A DNA stretch of 64,000 nucleotides from Nevskia sp. (GTDB lineage: Bacteria; Pseudomonadota; Gammaproteobacteria; Nevskiales; Nevskiaceae). The translations under genes and the position numbers were made by a program. Location: assembly GCA_023229645.1 (NCBI GenBank), contig JALNYU010000004.1, positions 124,001-188,000 on the forward strand. The letters run 5' to 3'. Of the stretch, positions 26,577 through 33,800 are shown one piece after another (position 1 is the first letter of the stretch; each line of letters starts with the position of its first letter). Below the pieces are notes generated by a model that was not told where the DNA came from, ran no database searches, and saw only the letters and a program-made list of their open reading frames with translations.

Positions 26577-27536
26577 ATGGCCGATAACACGACTCAGTTA
26601 ATGCTGTTTACCGGCAGCGCCAATCCGGTGCTTGCACAAGACATCAGCAATTACTTACATGTGCCGATCGGGAAAATGCACCTCGGCCGTTTTTCTGACG
26701 GCGAAGTGCAGATCGAAATTCTAGAAAACGTCCGCGGCAAAGATGTTTTCATCATCCAGCCAACGTGCGCGCCAACCGACGAGCACGTTATGGAACTGCT
26801 GATGATGTTGGATGCGTTCAAGCGCGCCAGCGCAGGTCGTATTACCGCCGTCGTACCCTACTTTGGTTACGCCCGACAAGATCGCCGCCCGCGCTCTGCG
26901 CGCGTGCCCATTTCGGCGAAAGTGGTCGCTGACATGCTCGGAGAGTGTGGCGCGCACCGCGTGCTGACGGTTGATTTGCATGCCGATCAAATTCAAGGCT
27001 TCTTCGATATTCCGGTCGATAACGTTTACGCCAGCCCGGTATTGCTCGGCGATATCTGGCGCCAGAAATACGAAAACCTAATTGTAGTTTCACCTGACGT
27101 TGGCGGCGTGGTGCGCGCCCGCGCCCTAGCCAAGCAACTCGACGGGGCGGATCTCGCGATCATCGACAAACGCCGGCCGCGTGCCAACGAAGCGCAGGTG
27201 ATGAACATCATCGGCGACGTCAACGGCAAAACCTGCGTAATGATCGACGATCTCGTCGACACTGCCGGCACGCTCGGCAAAGCCGCCGCCGCGCTGAAAG
27301 AACATGGTGCGATCAAAGTGGTGGCCTATGTCACACACCCGGTCTTATCGGGCGCCGCCATCTCAAATATCTCAAATTCGTTGCTGGACGCGATTGTCGT
27401 CACCGATACCATTCCGCTATCAGCGGCTGCGCGCACCTGCTCAAAGATCCGCCAACTTTCGATCGCCGGCTTACTCGCGGAAACGATTCGCCGCGTCAGC
27501 GCCGAAGAATCGGTCAGTTCGCTCTACGTCGACTAA
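26577..27536 (+). CDS. prs: Ribose-phosphate pyrophosphokinase
   Basis: PRPP synthetase of 319 residues, which transfers pyrophosphate from ATP to ribose-5-phosphate for purine, pyrimidine, NAD, His and Trp synthesis. Family marks are the N-terminal GSANPVLAQDI and the flexible-loop region YFGYARQDRRPR. The regulatory DLHADQIQGFFDIPVDN and the PRPP loop MIDDLVDTAGTL are also present. It follows the tRNA gene by 150 bases; that leader holds GCACCC/GGGTGC and other short inverted repeats but no gene. Confidence 0.97.
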   Translation: MADNTTQLMLFTGSANPVLAQDISNYLHVPIGKMHLGRFSDGEVQIEILENVRGKDVFIIQPTCAPTDEHVMELLMMLDAFKRASAGRITAVVPYFGYARQDRRPRSARVPISAKVVADMLGECGAHRVLTVDLHADQIQGFFDIPVDNVYASPVLLGDIWRQKYENLIVVSPDVGGVVRARALAKQLDGADLAIIDKRRPRANEAQVMNIIGDVNGKTCVMIDDLVDTAGTLGKAAAALKEHGAIKVVAYVTHPVLSGAAISNISNSLLDAIVVTDTIPLSAAARTCSKIRQLSIAGLLAETIRRVSAEESVSSLYVD

Positions 27537-27611
27537 AAAATTCGGTAAAACCGCCACCAGGACCCGCGCCAAAGCTGGCGCCAACGCGGTATTGTCGGCA
27601 TAATGCGCCCC

Positions 27612-27641
27612 CGCTGCGTCTGGTCGCGGACGCGGCGTTTT
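27612..27641 (+). terminator. Attenuator-like hairpin before rplY
   Basis: CGCTGCGTC (27612-27620) pairs with GACGCGGCG (27629-27637), nine pairs including one T-G, and TTTT follows. It lies between prs and rplY, 20 bases before the rplY start, so it could end prs transcripts or act as a leader structure for rplY. The short T-run makes strong termination doubtful. Confidence 0.4.
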
Positions 27642-27661
27642 GTCATTTCCCGGAGATTCTC

Positions 27662-28369
27662 ATGAAACAAGCGTTTACCGTTAACGCCGATGTCCGTACG
27701 CTGCAAGGTAAGGGTGCGAGCCGCCGCCTACGCCGTACGGGTAAGGTGCCTGCCATCATTTACGGTGGCAAAGAACAGCCGCAGATGCTGGAAATCAGCC
27801 ATAACGAGCTGATGAAGCAGCTGAAAGTCGAAGCTTTTTATTCGAACATCTTGACCATCAACGTCGCTGGCAAGATCGAACAAGCCGTGCTGAAAGACCT
27901 GCATCGCCATCCGGTGCGCAACGAAATCCTCCACCTCGATCTGCAACGCATCCTCGCCGATGTCGCGCTGCGCATGCATGTGCCGCTGCACTTCAAGGGC
28001 GGCGACGTTGCGCCGGGCGTTAAGACCGGCGGCGGCGTAATCGAACATCACCACATTCAGGTTGAAGTTGAGTGCTTGCCGAAAGATCTGCCTGAGTTCG
28101 TTGAAGTTGATCTGTCGAACCTCGGCGTAAACGAAGCCGTGCATTTGTCGCAGTTGATGCTGCCAGAAGGCGCGAGCTTTGTTGAACTGAAGCACGGCAA
28201 TGACTTGTCCGTGGCTGCTGTTCACGTGCCGCGTGGCGCCGCCGAAGCGGACGCCGCTGCGTCTGCAGACGTGCCGGCGTCGGCGCAGAAAGCGCCGGAT
28301 GCCAAGGCCAAAGCTGCGCCGGCCAAAGCCGCTCCAGCCAAACCCGCTGCACCCGCCAAGAAGAAGTAA
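27662..28369 (+). CDS. rplY: 50S ribosomal protein L25 (Ctc type)
   Basis: Long-form ribosomal protein L25 (Ctc/TL5 type) of 235 residues, which binds 5S rRNA. Residues 1-95 are the L25 RNA-binding domain, with GKGASRRLRRTGKVPAIIYGG and HPVRNEILHLDLQ. Residues 100-185 form the TL5 C-terminal beta domain. The tail from about 200 is a low-complexity Ala/Lys/Pro run ending in three Lys. A GGAG ribosome site precedes the ATG. The long form is typical of Pseudomonas and Xanthomonas relatives, whereas E. coli L25 has only the first domain. Confidence 0.95.
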   Translation: MKQAFTVNADVRTLQGKGASRRLRRTGKVPAIIYGGKEQPQMLEISHNELMKQLKVEAFYSNILTINVAGKIEQAVLKDLHRHPVRNEILHLDLQRILADVALRMHVPLHFKGGDVAPGVKTGGGVIEHHHIQVEVECLPKDLPEFVEVDLSNLGVNEAVHLSQLMLPEGASFVELKHGNDLSVAAVHVPRGAAEADAAASADVPASAQKAPDAKAKAAPAKAAPAKPAAPAKKK

Positions 28370-28406
28370 GACACCCGGCGCCACCGCGCCGAGACTGTGT
28401 TTTAAA

Positions 28407-28443
28407 GCCCGCCCGCCTGAGCAATCAGGCTGGCGGGTTTTTG
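28407..28443 (+). terminator. Rho-independent terminator after rplY
   Basis: CCCGCC-C-GCCTGA (28408-28420) and TCAGGC-T-GGCGGG (28425-28437) pair with one mismatch around the loop GCAA, and TTTTT follows. It ends only 13 bases before pth, so pth is either read by leak-through or has a promoter within this stretch. Confidence 0.9.
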
Positions 28444-28456
28444 TTAAGAGAACGTT

Positions 28457-29047
28457 ATGGCCGAAAGCCGCCTTTATGCGATTGTCGGGCTCGGCAATCC
28501 AGGTGCCGAGTACGACCGCACCCGCCACAATGCGGGCTTCTGGTTTGTTGATGCCCTCGCCGCCGCATATCGCGGCAGTTTCCGCACCGAAGCCAAATTT
28601 TTTGCTGAAGTGGCGCGCGTGCGCATCGGCAATAGCGACGTTTTACTCGTTAAGCCCTCGACATTTATGAATCGCAGCGGTCAGGCAATTCAGGCGTTAG
28701 CCGCGTTTTATAAGCTGGATCCGGCAGATATTCTCGTCGTTCACGATGAGATGGACCTCCCCGTCGGCGCCATGCGCCTCAAACTCGCCGGTGGCCACGG
28801 CGGGCACAACGGCCTACGGAGCGTGCATCAGCACATCGGCGAAGGGTATCGCCGCCTACGCGTCGGGATCGGTCACCCCGGTAGCAAAGAACTCGTATTA
28901 GGGTATGTCCTCGGCCGCGCCAGCGTTGCCGACGATAAATTGATTCATCAAGGCATCGCCAATGCCGCTGCCGCAATTCCGGTCTGGCTTGAGCAGTCCT
29001 GGGATAAAGCAATGCAGCAACTGCACAGCGCACAACTCGCCAACTAA
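28457..29047 (+). CDS. pth: Peptidyl-tRNA hydrolase
   Basis: Peptidyl-tRNA hydrolase of 196 residues, which frees tRNA from peptidyl-tRNAs dropped by the ribosome. The family signatures are the N-terminal GLGNPGAEYDRTRHNAGF, which holds the catalytic His, then KPSTFMNRSGQA and VVHDEMDLPVG. GGHGGHNGLRS also matches. The short AAGAGAA ribosome site lies just after the rplY terminator. ychF follows 11 bases later, and pth-ychF is a widespread pair. Confidence 0.97.
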   Translation: MAESRLYAIVGLGNPGAEYDRTRHNAGFWFVDALAAAYRGSFRTEAKFFAEVARVRIGNSDVLLVKPSTFMNRSGQAIQALAAFYKLDPADILVVHDEMDLPVGAMRLKLAGGHGGHNGLRSVHQHIGEGYRRLRVGIGHPGSKELVLGYVLGRASVADDKLIHQGIANAAAAIPVWLEQSWDKAMQQLHSAQLAN

Positions 29048-29058
29048 CAGGAATTCAA

Positions 29059-30150
29059 ATGGGCATTCAATGCGGCATCGTCGGTCTTCCGAACGTCGGC
29101 AAATCGACCTTATTCAACGCGCTGACCAAAGCGCAGATCGCGGCGGAGAACTATCCGTTCTGCACGATCGACCCGAATGTCGGCGTAGTCGGTGTGCCGG
29201 ACCCGCGCTTAGACGCGCTCTCAGCCATCGTCAAACCGCAGCGCGTGTTGCCGGCCAGCGTCGAATTCGTCGACATCGCCGGCCTCGTCGCGGGCGCCAG
29301 CAAGGGCGAAGGCCTCGGCAATAAGTTTCTTGCCCATATCCGCGAAACCGACGCCATAGCACATGTGGTGCGCTGTTTCGTCAATGACGACATTATCCAT
29401 GTCGCGGGCGGCGTCGATCCGATTCGCGATATCGAAGTCATTGGCACCGAATTGGCGCTCGCGGACCTCGAAAGCGTCACACGCGCCGCCGAACGCGCTG
29501 CAAAACTCGCTAAATCTGGCGATAAAGTCGCCGCCGCTCGCGCCGCGCTGCTGCAGCGCATCCAGGCGCATCTCAACAACGGCGATGCCGTACGTGCGCT
29601 CAATCTTGACGCCGATGAGAAGCTACAGATTCGTGATTTGCAGCTAATTACTGCTAAACCAGCGCTGTATATCGCCAATGTCGATGAGGCCGGCCTCGCC
29701 GGTAACGTTTATGTTGAGCGCGTTTTGGCCTATGCCGCGAAGGAAGGCGCGCAGGTGGTTATCGTCTGTGCGGCGATCGAAGCCGAAATCGCCCAGCTTG
29801 ACGATGCCGACAAGGGCGATTTCCTCGATTCAATCGGACTAAAAGAACCCGGCCTCAACCGCGTCATTCGATCGGCTTATGCCCTGCTCGGCTTACAAAC
29901 CTATTTCACCGCTGGTGTGCAGGAAGTACGCGCATGGACCGTGAAGGTGGGCGCTACCGGTCCGCAAGCTGCGGGGGTCATCCACACCGATTTTGAACGC
30001 GGTTTCATCCGCGCTGAAGTCATCGCTTACGAAGACTTTATACAGTACAAAGGCGAAGCTGGGGCGAAGGAAGCAGGCCGTTGGCGGCTAGAAGGCAAGG
30101 AATACGTCGTAAAAGAAGGCGACGTCATGCATTTCCGTTTTAATGTTTAA
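29059..30150 (+). CDS. ychF: Redox-regulated ATPase YchF (OLA1 family)
   Basis: YchF, an Obg-family P-loop protein of 363 residues that prefers ATP over GTP and binds ribosomes. The P-loop is GLPNVGKSTLFNALT. The switch II region reads DIAGLVAGASKGEGLGNKFL, the base-specificity motif is in the NVDE region (YIANVDEAG), and the C-terminal TGS domain is present (FTAGVQEVRAWTV, ending DVMHFRFNV). A canonical AGGAATTC ribosome site precedes the ATG. A strong terminator follows. Confidence 0.97.
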   Translation: MGIQCGIVGLPNVGKSTLFNALTKAQIAAENYPFCTIDPNVGVVGVPDPRLDALSAIVKPQRVLPASVEFVDIAGLVAGASKGEGLGNKFLAHIRETDAIAHVVRCFVNDDIIHVAGGVDPIRDIEVIGTELALADLESVTRAAERAAKLAKSGDKVAAARAALLQRIQAHLNNGDAVRALNLDADEKLQIRDLQLITAKPALYIANVDEAGLAGNVYVERVLAYAAKEGAQVVIVCAAIEAEIAQLDDADKGDFLDSIGLKEPGLNRVIRSAYALLGLQTYFTAGVQEVRAWTVKVGATGPQAAGVIHTDFERGFIRAEVIAYEDFIQYKGEAGAKEAGRWRLEGKEYVVKEGDVMHFRFNV

Positions 30151-30193
30151 CAAAGCAATGCGTTAGCAAGAACACCCGTCAACACTGCCCAAT

Positions 30194-30230
30194 AAAAAAG
30201 CCTCGCTCAATGCGGGGCTTTTTTTGTTTT
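30194..30230 (+). terminator. Rho-independent terminator after ychF
   Basis: AGCCTCGC (30199-30206) and GCGGGGCT (30212-30219) pair around TCAAT, one pair being T-G, with A-runs before and seven T after, so it can work in both directions. Confidence 0.9.
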
Positions 30231-30250
30231 CTCGAAAATTGCCATTGTTT

Positions 30251-30272
30251 TTAAATAGAACACTCTATTTAA
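30251..30272. promoter_or_regulatory. Perfect 22-bp palindrome
   Basis: TTAAATAGA and TCTATTTAA form a perfect inverted repeat with a four-base centre (ACAC). It looks like an operator for a dimeric regulator, or a weak hairpin. It stands just after the ychF terminator, at the left end of a 590-base stretch without a convincing gene. Confidence 0.4.
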
Positions 30273-30364
30273 CAACTCGGCATGTATTTAAAATTTATGA
30301 ATCATTAATCAGGTTAATTTCCCAGGAAACCGGTAAAAGCCATTTTTAATCAGATCTTTGCAAA

Positions 30365-30405
30365 TTCCTCCATACCGGCATAGCCTACCTCGGTTCATGG
30401 AGGAA
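30365..30405 (+). promoter_or_regulatory. Hairpin sequestering a strong ribosome site
   Basis: TTCCTCCAT (30365-30373) is the exact complement of ATGGAGGAA (30397-30405), and inside it ACCG (30374-30377) can pair with CGGT (30391-30394). The right arm contains the consensus Shine-Dalgarno GGAGGAA, nine bases before an ATG, and the left arm is a perfect anti-Shine-Dalgarno. Such a structure can hide the ribosome site, as in RNA thermometers or riboswitches. I recognise no known riboswitch class. Confidence 0.5.
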
Positions 30406-30412
30406 CACCCTT

Positions 30413-30484
30413 ATGGTATTTAATTCCGGATCTTTAGTCGCGTGCCAGGCATACTGCAGCGCTACGATTCTTTTTTGGAATTAG
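30413..30484 (+). CDS. Possible 23-residue leader peptide
   Basis: A short frame, ATG to TAG, of 23 codons preceded by the best ribosome site in the neighbourhood (GGAGGAA, nine bases away). The peptide has three Cys or Cys-adjacent polar residues and a hydrophobic end (ATILFW). The next frame downstream, 30489-30824, begins four bases after its stop, which would allow coupled translation, but that frame does not look like a protein family I know. Whether anything is made is unknown; the strong ribosome site and its hairpin are the only support. Confidence 0.3.
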   Translation: MVFNSGSLVACQAYCSATILFWN

Positions 30485-30840
30485 AGCGATGCCTAGTCCA
30501 CCTGCCCGCGCTATTGTTTCACCTTCCGCAGGCTCAACTAGACGGACATGCCGCTTTAGAGAATATTCCATAAAACGATATTCTCGGCACCGGATATTAC
30601 CTTCCCGCTGCGACAATTCCAATTTGGCATTCCACTTTATGCCAATTACCGGCATCGCTTGGCGCCAGCCCGAACCGACAATGCGAATGTTGTTGATGTC
30701 CCGTACGCGCATCGGCAACGAAAGAACGATCGATCAACATCTCATCAGCACCTGCTCCGGACCTCGGTCTGCGCTGAGGTTGCAGAGAAGAAATTTAGAT
30801 CGACATCTATTGGTACGTAGCTGACATCGGGCGTGCCGGA

Positions 30841-33800
30841 ATGAACGGCCTTTCCGCCACATCTGCCATTACGACCCTATCTAGCACAGCCTTTCCGCGG
30901 CTTATGGCCGCAAACGACCGCGTAATTGCCCTTGCTGGGTACGGTCCCGTCAGTCTTTCGATAGTCCGCGCTTTACTGCCCCGGCTATTGGCTAATTTGG
31001 GTAATCGCGCGCCCATCGTCCAATTTCTAGCGTTTTTTCCGCCCGTTCCGCTTGATGCCCAAACGCACGTGGACGTTACGCCGCCGCAGATCGAAGTTGA
31101 AAATGGCATGGCCCTGTGTCTGCAGACGATTTATGTCATTCCGCCGGGATGTAGCGCCCAACTGCGGAACGGTCGCTTGTGGCTTGTTGGCACCTATGAC
31201 ACTGCCGATAAGCCTGTTGCTGTCGATGATCTTTTTACGTCAATTGCCGACGAATGCGGGCGCCGTGCAATTGCCATCCTATTATCGGACAGCGTTATCG
31301 ATAGCGTAGGTGGCGTCCGCCGTGTACGCAACGCTGGCGGCATTGCGGTTGCGCGCACGTTTGCCGATATACATTCCGCACAGGGCTCCGCTGCAGCCAG
31401 CGACGCAATTCCTCTGCCTACCGTCGCTGACCGTCACGCGCAAGAGATCCTCGAGTCCTTGCAGTTAGAAGTTGCCGCGCAAGATCGTCGGCTGGCAGTC
31501 ACGCCGCATGGCGTGCTAGATAATATCCGAGGTCAGCTATCGAAAAACGCTGGAATAGACATTCGCTTTTATAAAGACAATGCCGTGCATCGCGGCTTAA
31601 AGCGTCGAATGGTTGCAACCGCCGCGCCCGATCTTCCCGGCTACGCGCATTACCTAGAACAGCACCCAAACGAAGCGGTGCTGCTCGCGCAGGCGATGCG
31701 GACGTCAGCGCTACACTTCTTCCACGACAACGAAATCCTTAACGACCTTTCGCCCGCGCTCGTTCGCTTGGTTAGTGCGAAACACGATAGCGATGAAATT
31801 CGCGTATGGGTTATCGGCTGCGGTGGTAGCGACGAAGCCTATGTTATTGCGATGCTGCTGAATGAAGCGCTTACCGCTGCTTCAAAGCCTTGCCGCTTAC
31901 GCATTTTTGCGACCGGCCTTGATGAGCTTGCCGCGGCGCGTGGACGCCGTGGACGCATCGCAAAAAGAGCAATCTCCGGGCTCTCCCCGGGGTTAATTGA
32001 GCGTTATTTCGAAAGCGACGGCACGGCGTATCGCGCGCGAAAAATCTTGCGTCAATGCATTACATTTTCGGCCAATAACCTGATCAACGACCCGCCGTAT
32101 TTACGCCTTGATCTCATTAGCTGCCGCAATACCCTGATTAATTTCCGAGCCGACCTACAACTTAAACTCCTAACAATGTTTCACCGCGCGTTAATTGCCG
32201 ATGGCCTGCTCTTCCTCGGAAAATCCGGAACCGTACAACGCGCCCCGCAGCTCTTTTTACCCTGTGCCGACAAACGTCTTCATCTCTATCGACGGCACGT
32301 TCCAGATGCCACGTATGGATCGACGTTTCCCACCTCAGCGCTCAACGTAGCGCTCCCGCCAGTCGTCACGTCGCATGAACAAAGTCCTCCGTCATTGTAT
32401 GAGCACCTGCTCCGTATGATGCCTGGCCGGATTATGCCGCCTTCAGTCGTTATCGATGGGCGCGCAACGGTTAGGCAGGTATTTGGTGATGTTTCCGCTT
32501 ATCTTCGCCTGGGTGCAGGCAAAACGTCGCCAGATCTAATCGAGATAGCCAATCCCGCATTGCGCCCTGCTTTACGGAAGCTATTGGGCAGGGTACAGCA
32601 GGGTGAACTCGACTTTGCAGAACGTAGCGCCCGCCGAACTAATACCGGATTTTCTACAAAAATATCGATCTTGGCGCTAGAAAAAGAAGAACTACGCAAT
32701 CCATTTTTCCTAATTTCTTTTATCGATGCAGGAGAAGATCAGCAGCAGGAGCAGGCAGAAGGCATTGGAAGATTGGATCAGCGTCCCACCAATAGCTTGG
32801 CGCTAGCCAATCGAGCGTTAATGCTAGACGTAGCACGGTTAAAGGCGCGCAATCGGGAACTAGCGTCGACACAAATAGCGATAGAAGCCGCAAGTGAAGA
32901 CTTGCATGCAATGAACGAATCGCTCGCTTGCGTGAACGATAGCCTTGAGTCTCATACCCTAACACTGGCCGAGGATCTTGATGCGCTCGAACAAGTGCTG
33001 AACGACCTTGATAGCGCAATTCTAGCAATCGACGATAAGCGCAATATCGTGATGATTAATAGGCTAGCTTGCCAATTATTTGAGATATCAGAAAGCAGCT
33101 TGGGTATGCCCGTCGATGCTATTGCGCCAGCGGCGAGATTTTCCGGTCTGTTACAAGATATTGATCGTGCAATGAGAACAAGGAAAAAGTGTGACCGCCG
33201 AGTCCAGGGCTTGCAACCTTATCGCCTGCGCACATTACCGAGCCGTTACCCGAGTGGCAGTTGCGGCATTATTTTGATGGTTGATGCCTTGGTTTCTAAC
33301 GAGCCCAGTCCTCAATCATTTGAGCCAATCAGCCTGCATTCAGAGGAATTTGGGAATTTATTGCTCCCGACCATAAATGCGCTGCCGCACCCCGCGTGCG
33401 TTGTCGACCGATTGGGGAAAATCCTATGTATCAATTCCCATTGGGCCAAAGCGCCCTTTACTTTCGGCGATGGCGGCAGAGCCTGTGTAGCCGGCGACAA
33501 TTACCTCTCAGCATGCGCCCACGGGTTGGCGTCTGGCGCGGGCGCGATAGGGCTCTTGTCAACGCAATTAAAACACGTTTTTTCCGGAGATCTACGTGCG
33601 TTGGCTTCGGAATATTGCTGCTCCGGTTCATTCGGCGCCGTACGGCTCCGCGTCGATGTCAATCCGATCAGCAATAACGGTAAGAAATACTGGCTGATTA
33701 TGCACACCGATTTGACGCCATCGGGCCACGACGAACAACGTCAACATTTGCAAGCAGGCGCGCTCGATACCTGTGTAGATGGCGTGTTGATTGTCGATGC

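Larger units (their letters stand above)
30273..30840. other. Gene-poor leader region before the 1664-residue protein
   Basis: About 570 bases, clearly more AT-rich than the surroundings. It contains the ribosome-site hairpin and the 23-codon frame described separately. Two overlapping frames (30489-30824 plus; 30434-30718 minus, TTG start) lack ribosome sites and family resemblance, and I do not call them genes. The rest shows no RNA gene or repeat that I can support. Confidence 0.5.

Noticed and set aside
27728..28528. A 266-codon minus-strand frame across rplY and pth
   Set aside because: Antisense to two certain genes and across a strong terminator; composition not protein-like.
30434..30718. 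A 94-codon minus-strand frame
   Set aside because: TTG start without ribosome site, and no recognisable motif; I tested it for a PilZ pattern and found none.
30489..30824. A 111-codon plus-strand frame after the leader peptide
   Set aside because: No ribosome site, odd composition (Arg- and Ser-rich, few core hydrophobics), overlapped by a minus-strand frame, and no family resemblance.
30273..30840. A c-di-GMP riboswitch in front of the c-di-GMP gene
   Set aside because: The conserved GEMM core sequences are not seen; only the ribosome-site hairpin is there.
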